DNA of 64,000 nt from Caballeronia hypogeia (GCF_001544875.2 NZ_FCOA02000006.1:62001-126000), one strand, 5' to 3'. Counted from the first letter of the stretch, positions 18,594 to 27,359 are shown. Numbers and translations are program-made. Notes: generated by a model from the letters alone, not told the origin.

Positions 18594-21329
18594 TCAGACG
18601 GTGCTCAGGCGCGCCATTTCCGTTTCGACGATCAGCTTCTTAAGCTCCGGCACGCATGATCCGCAGTTGCCGCCCGCCTTCACGCAAGCCGTGACTTCGG
18701 CCGCGGTCTTGAGGCCCTTGTCGCGGATCGCGTTGCAGATGGTGTTGCGCCCGACGCCGAAGCACGAGCACACGGTCGGTCCGGTGTCCTCGCCCCTGAT
18801 CGCCGGCTGCCCGAGCAACAGGCTCGCGCGGTCCTCGTCTTCGAGTCGCGCCTTTTCGAAGAGGCTCGCAAGCCACGCGCGCGCGGGCAGATCCGGGCGC
18901 TCCGAAATGAACACGCAACTCTCGATGCGGTCATCGACCACATGCGCCGCGCGATACACGCCCGCGCTCTTGTCTTCGTATTCGATCCAGTCCGCATCGC
19001 GATCGGCGACGTGAAACAGCGCGCGCGCCCAGTCGTGATGATCGCCATGCGCGGTATCGAAGCGATTGCGTCCGGCCAATTCGTAACGCACGAAGCGCGA
19101 GCCGTGCACACGCGTCCAGTGCGTCACCATGTCGAGCGCGGGCACGCCGCGCGACAACGAGAAGCCGTGCCACGTGACGTGAAACTTCTCGATCGAAACC
19201 GGCGTGTGCTTGAATTCCGGCTCGCCCGACACCGGATCGACCACAGGATTCACCACCGCGCCGACGCGCGCATCGGAGGCCACCTGGTCGTTCCAGTGAA
19301 TCGGCACGAACACGCTGCCGCGCGGCATGCCGCCGCCGTGCTGCACGCGCGCGATCATCGAGCCCCAGCGGCTCGATATGCGCGCAAGCTCGCCTTCGCG
19401 CACGCCGCAAGCAAGCGCGTCCTGCGGATGCATGTCGATGAACGATTCGCTGATATGCCCCGCCAGCTTCGCGGAACGGCCCGTGCGCGTCATCGTGTGC
19501 CACTGGTCGCGTACGCGGCCCGTGTTGAGCACCAGCGGATAGTCGTCGTCGGGCGTGTTGACCGGATCGCGCGGCGGCGTGGCGACGAAGCGCGCGCGGC
19601 CGTCCGCGTGACTGAAGCGGCCATCGTCGAAAAGCCGCGCGACGGCTTGCCGCGTCGCTGCGCGCAACGGCCACTGCACCGGCTCGAACGCATCGTATTG
19701 CGCGCGATTCATGCCGGCGAGGCCGCCGATATCGAACACGCGATACACGCCGGATTGCGCGTCGTTGCGATACGCCGAAAGCCGCGCGTGCTCATCGAAA
19801 ATCTCATGCGGGCCCGCGAAATCGAAGCCATCGAAACCCATGCGGCGCGCCACTTCGCAGATGATGCGCCAGTCCGCGCGCGCCTTGCCCGGCGCAGGAA
19901 TGAACGCGCGCTGACGCGAGATGCGGCGCTCCGAGTTCGTCACCGTGCCGTCCTTCTCGCCCCAGCCGAGCGCAGGCAGGAGCACGTCGGCGTGCGCGTT
20001 CGTATCCGTCTTTTCGATGATGTCCGAGCTCACCACGAGTTCGCACTTGTCGAGCGCGCGCTTCACGCGATCGCCGTCGGGCAGGCTCACCACCGGATTC
20101 GTGCCCATGATCCACACGGCCTTCACGCGCCCCCCTTCGATCGCATCGAAGAGTTCGACGGCCTTCAGTCCCGCACGCTGCGCGATTTCAGGCGAGTTCC
20201 AGAACGTCTGCACGATCTCGCCATGCAGCGGATCGCCAAATTCCATATGCGCGGCGAGCGTGTTGGCGAGGCCGCCGACCTCGCGTCCGCCCATCGCGTT
20301 CGGTTGACCCGTGAACGAAAACGGCCCCATGCCCGGCTTGCCGATGCGTCCCGTCAGCAGATGACAGTTGATGATGCTGTTGACCTTGTCGGTGCCCGCG
20401 CTCGACTGGTTCACGCCCTGCGAGTAGACCGTCACCACGCGTTCGGTGCGCGCGAACAGGCGATAGAACTCCATCAGATCGTGCTGATCGAGCTTGCAGT
20501 CCTTCGCCGTCTGCGCATGATTCGAAGGCCCTGCCGCTGCGAGCGCCGCATCGAAGCCATTCGTGTGCGCGTCGACGAAAGCGGCATCGGTGGCGCCGTG
20601 TTCCGCGAGAAACGCAAGCAGACCATTGAAGAGACGCACGTCGCTGCCCGGCTTCAAAGGCAGATGCAGATCCGCCATTTCGCACGTCGCGGTATAGCGC
20701 GGATCGATCACGACGATCTTCATCTCCGGCCGCTTCTCCTTCATCTTCATCATGCGTTGAAAGAGAATCGGATGACACCATGCCGTGTTCGAGCCGACGA
20801 GCACGACCATGTCCGCGAGTTCGAGATCCTCGTAGTTCATCGGCACGAGATCTTCGCCGAACGCGCGCTTGTGCCCCGCCACCGACGACGACATGCACAG
20901 CCGCGAATTCGTATCGATGTTCGCGCTGCCGATATAGCCCTTCATCAGCTTGTTCGCGACGTAATAGTCCTCGGTCAGCAACTGCCCCGATACATAGAAC
21001 GCCACCGCATCCGGGCCATGCTCCGCGATGATGCGCGAAAAGCCGCTAGCCACCGTGCCGATCGCATCGGACCACGTTGCATCGGTGAGTGCGCCCGTGT
21101 GACGGTCGCGCAGTTTGGGATTGAGCAGGCGCCCTTCGAGCCCGACCGTTTCGCCGAGCGCCGAGCCTTTCACACACAGGCGTCCGAAGTTCGACGGATG
21201 CGCTTCATCGCCCGCGATCGCGACTTCGATCGAGCTCTTCGGTGTTGCCTGAACACCGCAGCCGACGCCGCAATAAGGGCATGTGGTTTTGACCGACGCA
21301 GCTTGAATGGGGATGATGGGCATGCTCAC
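18594..21329 (-). CDS. nasA: Assimilatory nitrate reductase catalytic subunit NasA
   Basis: A 911-residue molybdopterin (bis-MGD) oxidoreductase that reduces nitrate to nitrite in the cytoplasm. The N-terminal [4Fe-4S] motif is TCPYCGVGCGV with a fourth Cys in GRLCVKGSA. The Mo-cofactor domains carry SSVAGHKRAFG, GSNTAWCHPI, MGTNPVVSLPD and a C-terminal cofactor-binding domain (LNTGRVRDQWHTMTRTG). The last ~65 residues add a BFD-like [2Fe-2S] domain (VCSCFGVGRNTICNAI and GGNCGSCVPEL), typical of the long bacterial NasA. There is no Tat signal, as expected. A GTG start at 21327-21329 with GAGGA upstream is preferred; an ATG two codons on is the alternative. Last gene of the operon. Confidence 0.95.
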   Translation of the reverse strand: MSMPIIPIQAASVKTTCPYCGVGCGVQATPKSSIEVAIAGDEAHPSNFGRLCVKGSALGETVGLEGRLLNPKLRDRHTGALTDATWSDAIGTVASGFSRIIAEHGPDAVAFYVSGQLLTEDYYVANKLMKGYIGSANIDTNSRLCMSSSVAGHKRAFGEDLVPMNYEDLELADMVVLVGSNTAWCHPILFQRMMKMKEKRPEMKIVVIDPRYTATCEMADLHLPLKPGSDVRLFNGLLAFLAEHGATDAAFVDAHTNGFDAALAAAGPSNHAQTAKDCKLDQHDLMEFYRLFARTERVVTVYSQGVNQSSAGTDKVNSIINCHLLTGRIGKPGMGPFSFTGQPNAMGGREVGGLANTLAAHMEFGDPLHGEIVQTFWNSPEIAQRAGLKAVELFDAIEGGRVKAVWIMGTNPVVSLPDGDRVKRALDKCELVVSSDIIEKTDTNAHADVLLPALGWGEKDGTVTNSERRISRQRAFIPAPGKARADWRIICEVARRMGFDGFDFAGPHEIFDEHARLSAYRNDAQSGVYRVFDIGGLAGMNRAQYDAFEPVQWPLRAATRQAVARLFDDGRFSHADGRARFVATPPRDPVNTPDDDYPLVLNTGRVRDQWHTMTRTGRSAKLAGHISESFIDMHPQDALACGVREGELARISSRWGSMIARVQHGGGMPRGSVFVPIHWNDQVASDARVGAVVNPVVDPVSGEPEFKHTPVSIEKFHVTWHGFSLSRGVPALDMVTHWTRVHGSRFVRYELAGRNRFDTAHGDHHDWARALFHVADRDADWIEYEDKSAGVYRAAHVVDDRIESCVFISERPDLPARAWLASLFEKARLEDEDRASLLLGQPAIRGEDTGPTVCSCFGVGRNTICNAIRDKGLKTAAEVTACVKAGGNCGSCVPELKKLIVETEMARLSTV

Positions 21330-21352
21330 GTTCGAATTCCTCGGCCTTTGTT

Positions 21353-22612
21353 TCAGGCTTCACAAAGCGTCTTGCCAAAAAGAAGCTTGCCGCGCAGATG
21401 CGATACGTCCGTGCGGCTTTGAATCAGATCGAAATACCAGCCGCCGTCCTTTACGTCGCCGTACAGCACCGCGCCGATCACGCGCCCCGCCTGCAGCACG
21501 AGACGCTTGTAGACACCGCGACGCGGATCGCGCAGCACGAGGTCTTCGCTATCGTCGCCGCCGATGAAATCGCCCGCGGAATAAAGATCGACGCCGGTCA
21601 CCTTGAGCTTGGTCGCGGTCGCGCTCTGCACATAACGCCGATGCCCCGCGCCCGCGAGATGCGCGCCCGCCACGCGCGCCTGATCCCAGATCGGCGCGAC
21701 GAGACCGAAGGTCGCCGAACGATGCTGCACGCATTCGCCCACCGCATAGACGCGCGGATCGAAGGTCTGCAGCGTGTCGTCGACGACGATCGCGCGCTCG
21801 CAATGCAACCCGGCTTCTTTCGCGAGCGCGATGTTGGGCCGCACGCCCGCCGTCATCACGACGAGGTCGGCGTCGATCTGCGTGCCATCGGCGAAACGCA
21901 CTGCGCGCACGCGATCCTCGCCGATGATCTCGGTGGTCTGCGCAGCCATCGCGAAACGCAGACCCTTTGCTTCGAGCGAGCGCTTGAGCAACGCGGAGGC
22001 GGTGGCGTCGAGCTGGCGATCCATGAGGCTGTCGGTCGCATGCACGACCGTCACCGACATGCCCTGCCGCTGCAATCCGTTCGCCGCTTCGAGCCCGAGC
22101 AGACCGCCGCCGATGATCACCGCATGACGATGATCGCGCGCGGCGTCGAGCATGGTCTCGACGTCCTGGATGTCGCGAAACGCGATCACGCCCGGCAGCT
22201 CGCAACCCGGCACCGGAATGATGAAAGGCTTCGAGCCGGTCGCGATCAGCAAACGGTCGTAACGCGCCTCGACGCCCTTCTCCGAACGCACGATGCGCCG
22301 CGCGCGATCGATCTGCGTCACGGCATCGCCCGCATGTAGCGTGATGCCGTTCGCCTCGTACCACTCGCGCGTGTTGAGAATGATGTCGTCGACGCTCTTC
22401 TCGCCCGCGAGCACCGGCGACAGCAAAATGCGGTTGTAGTTGCCGTACGGCTCGGCGCCGAACACGGTGATGTCATACAGGCCGGGCGCGATCTTCAGCA
22501 GCTCCTCGACCGTGCGCATGCCCGCCATACCGTTGCCGATCACGACGAGGCGTTGACGTGGCGCGGCATCGGTCAGCGCGGCATGGCCCGCAACCGCATA
22601 TTCGGTTTTCAT
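21353..22612 (-). CDS. FAD/NAD(P)H-dependent oxidoreductase, probable electron donor to NasA
   Basis: A 419-residue flavoprotein of the pyridine-nucleotide-disulphide family, similar to the N-terminal half of NirB. The FAD site is VVIGNGMAGMRTVEELL and the NAD(P) site AVIIGGGLLGLEAANGLQ; a second FAD contact is RVYAVGECVQHR. Unlike NirB there is no BFD, siroheme or [4Fe-4S] part. ATG 22612 overlaps the nirD stop by four bases, and nasA begins 23 bp after its end, so it is translationally placed between nitrite and nitrate reductases. The natural inference is that it passes NAD(P)H electrons to the BFD domain of NasA, filling the role of NasB/NasC in other species. Confidence 0.85.
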   Translation of the reverse strand: MKTEYAVAGHAALTDAAPRQRLVVIGNGMAGMRTVEELLKIAPGLYDITVFGAEPYGNYNRILLSPVLAGEKSVDDIILNTREWYEANGITLHAGDAVTQIDRARRIVRSEKGVEARYDRLLIATGSKPFIIPVPGCELPGVIAFRDIQDVETMLDAARDHRHAVIIGGGLLGLEAANGLQRQGMSVTVVHATDSLMDRQLDATASALLKRSLEAKGLRFAMAAQTTEIIGEDRVRAVRFADGTQIDADLVVMTAGVRPNIALAKEAGLHCERAIVVDDTLQTFDPRVYAVGECVQHRSATFGLVAPIWDQARVAGAHLAGAGHRRYVQSATATKLKVTGVDLYSAGDFIGGDDSEDLVLRDPRRGVYKRLVLQAGRVIGAVLYGDVKDGGWYFDLIQSRTDVSHLRGKLLFGKTLCEA

Positions 22613-22953
22613 GCGGCGACCCACACCTTGCCGCCCGCGACCTTCACGCGATACGCGCTCACCGAATACTCCGGCGTTTCGAGGCATTCGCCGGTGCGCA
22701 GATCGAAGTGCTGCTTGTAGATGGGCGATGCGACCACGATGCGCTCGCCCAGACTGCCGACGATACCGCGCGACAGCACCGCTGCCTGCGAATGCGGATC
22801 GTAGTTGTCGATCGCGTACACGGTCGCGTCTTCCCCGCCGAGATGAAACACGGCGACTTGCGCGCCCTTCACGAGTGCGCAGACGCCCGTATCCGGCACG
22901 ATGTCGTCCAGTTCACAAACGGCGGTCCAGTCCTGTTCGATGCGGTCGTTCAT
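22609..22953 (-). CDS. nirD: Nitrite reductase small subunit NirD
   Basis: A 114-residue Rieske-like subunit of the cytoplasmic NAD(P)H nitrite reductase. It shows the family's DWTAVCELDDIVPDTGVCALV start, IYAIDNYDP-type core and FDLRTGECLETPEYSV. The CxH and CxxH ligands of true Rieske proteins are absent, as is usual for NirD. ATG 22953 follows AAGGAGCACATC, a strong ribosome site. It lies 26 bp after nirB and overlaps the next gene by ATGA. Confidence 0.95.
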   Translation of the reverse strand: MNDRIEQDWTAVCELDDIVPDTGVCALVKGAQVAVFHLGGEDATVYAIDNYDPHSQAAVLSRGIVGSLGERIVVASPIYKQHFDLRTGECLETPEYSVSAYRVKVAGGKVWVAA

Positions 22954-22979
22954 GATGTGCTCCTTGTATTGACGATGAA

Positions 22980-25520
22980 TCAGACGGTTTCGACTACGAC
23001 GGGGATATCGTTCAGCTTCGACTTGCGTTCCTCGACTGTCGCGGGGCGAATCTGGCCGCGCTCCTCGACGAAGGTCACGTTCGCATCGCCCTGTTCGCTG
23101 TTGACGAAGTGACGGAAGCGCTTGCGCGTGTGCGGATCGGTGACCGCCTTCTTCCACTCGTCCTCGTAGGTATCGACGACGAGCTGCATTTCCGCTTCGA
23201 GTTCGGCGGCAATATCGAGTTTGTCGTTGATGACGACATCGATCAGATAATCGAGGCCGCCTTCGAGGTTGTCGCGCCATACGCTCGTGCGTTGCAGGCG
23301 GTCCGCCGTACGCACGTAGAACATCAGGAAGCGGTCGATGTAGCGCACGAGCGTGTCGTGGTCGAGATCGGATGCGATCAGTTCCGCGTGGCGCGGCTTC
23401 ATGCCGCCGTTGCCGCACACGTACAGATTCCAGCCCTTCTCCGTGGCGATGACGCCGACGTCCTTGCCTTGCGCCTCGGCGCATTCGCGCGTGCAGCCCG
23501 ACACGCCGAACTTGATCTTGTGCGGCGTGCGCAAACCCTTGTAGCGGTTCTCCAGCTCGATCGCGAGACCCACCGAATCGCCGACGCCATAGCGGCACCA
23601 CGTCGAACCGACGCACGACTTCACCGTGCGCAAAGCCTTGCCATAGGCATGCCCCGATTCGAAGCCCGCATCGATCAGCTCTTCCCAGATGAACGGCAAC
23701 TGCTCGACGCGCGCGCCGAACATATCGACGCGCTGGCCGCCCGTGATCTTCGTATAGAGGCCGTACTTCTTCGCGACCTGGCCGACGGCGATCAGGCCAT
23801 CGGGCGTCACTTCGCCGCCCGGCATGCGCGGCACGACGCTATACGTGCCGTCGCGCTGAATGTTGGCGAGGTAATAATCGTTCGAATCCTGCAGGCTCGC
23901 GTGCTCTTTCTTCAGGACGAACTCGTTCCAGCACGACGCGAGAATGCTCGCGACGGCAGGCTTGCAGACATCGCAGCCGCGCCCGTTGCCGTGCTTCGCG
24001 AGCAGCGAACCGAACGTGCGATGCCCTTCAACACGCGCGATGTGATACAGCTCCTGCCGCGAATACGGGAAGTGCTCGCACAGATGATTGTTGACGGCGA
24101 GACCCTGTCTCTTCATCTCCGACTTCATCACCTGCGTGACGAGCGGCACGCAGCCGCCGCACGATGCGCCCGCCTTGCACGACGCCTTGATCGCGCCGAT
24201 GCTGGTCGAGCCCGCGCACACCGCCGCGCAGATTTCCGCCTTGCTCACGTTGTTGCAGGAGCAGATCTGCGCGCCATCGGGCAAGGCTTCGACGCCCAGC
24301 GCGGGCTTTGCTCGGCCGTCGCTCGAAGGCAGGATCAGGAACTCGGGCGCCTCGGGCAGCTCGATTCTGTTCAGCATCATCTGCAGCAGCGTGCCGTATT
24401 CGGCGGCGTCGCCGACCATCACGCCGCCCAGCAGGAACTTGCCGCAATCGGAGACGACGATCTTCTTGTAGACCTGCTTGCGCTCGTCGCTGTACTGATA
24501 CGTTCGGCTGCCGGGCGTCTTGCCGTGCGCATCGCCGATGCTCGCGACATCCACACCCATCAGCTTGAGCTTGGTGCTCATGTCCGCGCCCGCGAACGCC
24601 GCTTCCTCTCCGATGATCTGCTTCGCGACGATGCGCGCCATGTCGTAACCCGGCGCGACCAGACCGAACAACTGACCTTGCCACAGCGCGCATTCGCCGA
24701 TCGCGAAGATATGCTCGTCGTTCGTGCGACAGGCGTCGTCGATCACGATACCGCCGCGCGCGCCGATCGAAAGACCGGCCGCGCGCGCGATATCGTCGCG
24801 CGGACGAATGCCTGCGGAGAACACGATCATGTCGGTGTCGAGATGCGTGTCGTCCGCGAAGTTCATGCGGTTCGCGCAGCCTTCGCCCTCGACGATCGCG
24901 AGCGTGTTCTTGCCCGTGTGCACCGTCACGCCGAGTTCCTCGATCTTGCCGCGCAGCACGCGGCCGCCGCCATCGTCGACCTGCACGGCCATCAGGCGCG
25001 GCGCGAATTCGACCACGTGCGTCTGCACGCCGAGATCGCACAACGCCTTCGCGGCTTCGAGACCGAGCAGACCGCCGCCGACGACCGTGCCCACTTTCGA
25101 ATGCGCGGCGAAGGCCTGCATCGCTTCGAGATCCTCGATCGTGCGATACACGAAGCAGCCCGCGCGATCGCGGCCTTCCACCGGCGGCACGAACGGATAC
25201 GAGCCCGTCGCGAGCACGAGCTTGTCGTAGGCGAACACATCGCCGTTCGATGCCGTGACCGTTTGCGCCGCGCGATCGATTGACACTGCGCGTGCGTTGA
25301 GCTTCAGCGCATAGCCCGAGCGCTCGAAAAAGCCTTCCTGCACGAGCGAAAGATCGTCCGCGCTCTTGCCCGTGAAGAATTCCGTGAGATGCACGCGATC
25401 ATAAGCGGCGCGCGGTTCTTCGCAGAGCACGGTGACATCGAAGGTCTCGTTGCCACTCTCGGCGAGACATTCGAGGAACTTGTGGCCGACCATGCCGTGA
25501 CCGATGACGACGATTTTCAT
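22980..25520 (-). CDS. nirB: Nitrite reductase large subunit NirB (siroheme, NAD(P)H-dependent)
   Basis: An 846-residue enzyme that reduces nitrite to ammonium with six electrons. In order: FAD/NAD(P)H domain (MKIVVIGHGMVGHKFLE; VVGGGLLGLEAAKAL), BFD-like [2Fe-2S] domain (ICSCNNVSKAEI, GASCGGCVPLV), a second cysteine-rich segment (GRGCDVCKPA), then the sulphite/nitrite reductase repeats with the siroheme/[4Fe-4S] cysteines (SCVGSTWCRYGVGDS and SGCTRECAEA). ATG 25520 is chosen because the FAD fold starts there; the upstream in-frame extension is Arg-rich shadow. It starts 11 bp after narK and depends on siroheme made through the divergent cobA. Confidence 0.96.
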   Translation of the reverse strand: MKIVVIGHGMVGHKFLECLAESGNETFDVTVLCEEPRAAYDRVHLTEFFTGKSADDLSLVQEGFFERSGYALKLNARAVSIDRAAQTVTASNGDVFAYDKLVLATGSYPFVPPVEGRDRAGCFVYRTIEDLEAMQAFAAHSKVGTVVGGGLLGLEAAKALCDLGVQTHVVEFAPRLMAVQVDDGGGRVLRGKIEELGVTVHTGKNTLAIVEGEGCANRMNFADDTHLDTDMIVFSAGIRPRDDIARAAGLSIGARGGIVIDDACRTNDEHIFAIGECALWQGQLFGLVAPGYDMARIVAKQIIGEEAAFAGADMSTKLKLMGVDVASIGDAHGKTPGSRTYQYSDERKQVYKKIVVSDCGKFLLGGVMVGDAAEYGTLLQMMLNRIELPEAPEFLILPSSDGRAKPALGVEALPDGAQICSCNNVSKAEICAAVCAGSTSIGAIKASCKAGASCGGCVPLVTQVMKSEMKRQGLAVNNHLCEHFPYSRQELYHIARVEGHRTFGSLLAKHGNGRGCDVCKPAVASILASCWNEFVLKKEHASLQDSNDYYLANIQRDGTYSVVPRMPGGEVTPDGLIAVGQVAKKYGLYTKITGGQRVDMFGARVEQLPFIWEELIDAGFESGHAYGKALRTVKSCVGSTWCRYGVGDSVGLAIELENRYKGLRTPHKIKFGVSGCTRECAEAQGKDVGVIATEKGWNLYVCGNGGMKPRHAELIASDLDHDTLVRYIDRFLMFYVRTADRLQRTSVWRDNLEGGLDYLIDVVINDKLDIAAELEAEMQLVVDTYEDEWKKAVTDPHTRKRFRHFVNSEQGDANVTFVEERGQIRPATVEERKSKLNDIPVVVETV

Positions 25521-25531
25521 GACGGAGACCT

Positions 25532-26857
25532 TTAGTTTGCAATGACGTTGTTGGCGGCAAGCGCGCGTTCGCGCAGCGCGGCTTCGCGTGCCTTGTGTTC
25601 CGGCGAGAAGCGCACCGCGAGCGCGCACAGCGCCGTGCCCGCGACGATCACGCCGAGCATCGAGAGCGTCGCTTGCACGTTGCCGAGGCCCTTCATCAGA
25701 AAGCCCGCCGCGACCGCGCCGACGTTGCCGCCCGCGCCGATCACGCCGGCCACGCCGCCGAGCGCCTTGCGGTCGATGAACGGCACGAGCGCGTAGGTCG
25801 CGCCGCACGCCATGTGCGTGAAGAGACCGAACACGAGCATCGCAACGATGGCGAGCACCACGCTCGGCGCATGCGCGAACGCATAGAGGCCGATGCCTTC
25901 GCCCGCGATCAGCGCGAACAGCAGCGTCGAGCGGACATCGAGGCCCTTCTTCGCGGCGGCTTTATCGGAGAGCCAGCCGCCGAGCGCGCGGGCGAACAGC
26001 GCGAGCAGACCGAAGCTGCCCGCCGCCATGCCCGCTTGCGCGAGCGAGAGCTTGAAGTGATCGACGTAATAGATCGCCGCCATGTTGTGGATGAACACCT
26101 CCACGCCGAAGCACGCGCCATACGTGACGAACAGCATCCACACGCGATAGTTCGAGCACGCGGTCACGAAGCTCTGCCAGCCGCCCTTCTTGCCGCCGTC
26201 GATCGCGATGCCCGCACGGCGCAGCGTCGCGAAATCGCCTTGCGGGCAGTCCTGCGTATAGCGCCAGTAGAAGAACGCCATGATCGGCATTGCGACGCCC
26301 GGCACGATCAGCGCGACGCGCCATGCCGATGCCTCGCCCGTGCCCAGCGCGATCGCGGCGGCGACCAGCAGCGGCACGATGGCTTGAGCCGCGCCCGCGC
26401 CCGCGTTGCCCCAGCCGGCGGTCGTCGCGTTCGCGGTGCCGACCACGTTAGGCGCGAACATCACCGACGTGTGGTACTGCGTGATGACGAAGCTCGCGCC
26501 GATCGCGCCGATCGCGAGACGGCACCACAGGAAGCTGTCGTAACCCGTGGAGAGCGCGGCGCCGACCACCGGCAGCGAGCCCGCCAGCAGCAGCGCGCTA
26601 TACACCTTGCGCGGGCCGAAGCGATCGCACATCGGTCCGACGACGAGACGCACGAGAATCGTCACCGCCACGGCCGCGATGTTGATGTTGGCGACCTGAT
26701 CGGCGGTGAGGCCATATTCGCGCTTGATGAGCGGCATCAGCGGCGCGCACGCGAACCACGCGAAGAAGCACACGAAGAACGCCATCCATGTGAGATGGAA
26801 GGCGCGCATCGGCGCGCTGCGCATGCTGAAGAGATCGATCCGGGTGGCTTTGTCCAT
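25532..26857 (-). CDS. narK: Nitrate/nitrite transporter, NarK/NasA-type major facilitator
   Basis: A 441-residue, 12-helix inner-membrane MFS protein that brings nitrate into the cell as the first step of the operon. The signature region between helices 2 and 3 (RLVVGPMCDRFGPRKVY) and the nitrate-signature Gly-rich stretches (AGWGNAGAGAAQAIVP; GGVAGVIGAGGNVGAVAAGFL) identify the nitrate/nitrite porter family. ATG 26857 has GGAAAGAAG immediately upstream. The start codon lies only 12 nt beyond the T-tract of a leader terminator controlled by an ANTAR-type RNA element. Confidence 0.93.
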   Translation of the reverse strand: MDKATRIDLFSMRSAPMRAFHLTWMAFFVCFFAWFACAPLMPLIKREYGLTADQVANINIAAVAVTILVRLVVGPMCDRFGPRKVYSALLLAGSLPVVGAALSTGYDSFLWCRLAIGAIGASFVITQYHTSVMFAPNVVGTANATTAGWGNAGAGAAQAIVPLLVAAAIALGTGEASAWRVALIVPGVAMPIMAFFYWRYTQDCPQGDFATLRRAGIAIDGGKKGGWQSFVTACSNYRVWMLFVTYGACFGVEVFIHNMAAIYYVDHFKLSLAQAGMAAGSFGLLALFARALGGWLSDKAAAKKGLDVRSTLLFALIAGEGIGLYAFAHAPSVVLAIVAMLVFGLFTHMACGATYALVPFIDRKALGGVAGVIGAGGNVGAVAAGFLMKGLGNVQATLSMLGVIVAGTALCALAVRFSPEHKAREAALRERALAANNVIAN

Positions 26858-26869
26858 CTTCTTTCCGCC

Positions 26870-26921
26870 AAAAAGAAAGGCGTCCCGCGCATGCGGCCGG
26901 TTAGCCGATGCGGGGGACGCC
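26870..26921 (-). terminator. Leader terminator in front of narK
   Basis: On the minus strand GGCGTCCC (26914-26921) pairs with GGGACGCC (26879-26886). An inner CGCAT/ATGCG pairing and a further CGGC/GCCG stem extend it, and a TTTCTTTTT tract follows at 26870-26878. It ends 12 nt before the narK start, so it would abort the operon transcript by default. Its 5' arm is also the 3' arm of the second AACGGC hairpin, so the two folds exclude each other. Confidence 0.88.
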
Positions 26922-26988
26922 GTTGTCCGATGCCCGCATGGCTTCTACCTGCCGGGCGCTGTATTCAGGACGGATCGCCGTTGATCCG
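26908..26988 (-). promoter_or_regulatory. ANTAR-type dual hexaloop antiterminator RNA (narK leader)
   Basis: Two hairpins with the same six-base loop AACGGC (A at position 1, G at position 4, as required by ANTAR proteins) lie in the narK leader. P1: CGGATC-loop-GATCCG at 26971-26988. P2: GGAC-loop-GTCC with an outer ATGCGGG/CCCGCAT stem and a 4-nt bulge, 26908-26939. P2 uses bases needed by the terminator stem. The expected ligand is NasT (28366-28962): when released from NasS by nitrate it would hold P1-P2 and let transcription enter narK. Sequence and geometry are direct observations; NasT binding is inferred from the family. Confidence 0.88.
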
Positions 26989-27003
26989 ATGGCGAGACAT
27001 AAG

Positions 27004-27018
27004 GCAAGGGCTATGCCA
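27004..27018 (-). promoter_or_regulatory. Sigma-54 (-24/-12) promoter of narK-nirBD-nasA
   Basis: TGGCATAGCCCTTGC on the minus strand matches the sigma-54 pattern TGGCAC-N5-TTGC with one difference and exact GG/GC spacing. Transcription would start near 26992, about 4 nt before hairpin P1. The distance from the -12 C to P1 (16 nt) is identical to that at the divergent cobA promoter. Confidence 0.75.
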
Positions 27019-27119
27019 TGCGCGTGGCATCGGCTGGAAACGCTTGCTGGACAAGGCTTTGATGGATACGTACGCGACTCGTGCACAACCCGGGCGAAGT
27101 CGCGTTTCGATGCAGGCGG

Positions 27120-27155
27120 GCACAGCGTTGGTGCGACGCAGCACTGATGGCGTGC
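27120..27155. promoter_or_regulatory. Tandem NtrC-like enhancer sites
   Basis: Two GCAC-N7-GTGC dyads occur at 27120-27134 and 27141-27155, with centres 21 bp (two helical turns) apart. Read on the minus strand, the first is GCACCAACGCTGTGC, very close to the classical enteric NtrC site. They lie about 135-155 bp upstream of the narK start point and 208-229 bp upstream of the cobA start point, a normal enhancer distance for both. Confidence 0.7.
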
Positions 27156-27281
27156 GAAGGTGCGCGGCACGTCGAGGCGTTCGATCCTGCGTGCGTTAAA
27201 ATTTTGTACGATCCGGTTAGCCCGTTCACTCACTCATGCGAAGCACGCACGCGCCGAAGCGGTGCCGCGCGCATCGAACGC

Positions 27282-27296
27282 GCACAAGGACAGTGC
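27282..27296. promoter_or_regulatory. Third NtrC-like site, cobA side
   Basis: GCAC-AAGGACA-GTGC is another GCAC-N7-GTGC dyad, centred about 67 bp upstream of the predicted cobA-operon start. It could be an additional NtrC site; its inner bases are less symmetric than those of the tandem pair. Confidence 0.5.
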
Positions 27297-27329
27297 ATGG
27301 CACGACGGCAAAGCGCGCTTGCCACGCAA

Positions 27330-27344
27330 TGGCCCGCTTATTGC
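27330..27344 (+). promoter_or_regulatory. Sigma-54 (-24/-12) promoter of cobA-nasT-nasS
   Basis: TGGCCCGCTTATTGC, followed by A, matches TGGCAC-N5-TTGCA with one difference. The predicted start is near 27356, 4 nt before hairpin P1 at 27360. The 16-nt spacing between the -12 C and P1 equals that on the narK side, which supports both assignments. Confidence 0.75.
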
Positions 27345-27359
27345 ATTGATGAAAGCGCC

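Noticed and set aside
18942-21422. 826-codon plus-strand open frame
   Set aside because: Antisense shadow of nasA; Arg/His-rich, no domain and no ribosome site.
27013-27030. Hairpin ATGCCA/TGGCAT with a six-base loop near the narK promoter
   Set aside because: The loop lacks A1/G4 and the hairpin lies upstream of the predicted transcript start, overlapping the -24 element, so it is not counted as an ANTAR hairpin.
27295-27312. TGGCAC as a possible alternative sigma-54 -24 element for cobA
   Set aside because: No TTGC at the required distance; the element at 27330-27344 fits spacing and hairpin position.
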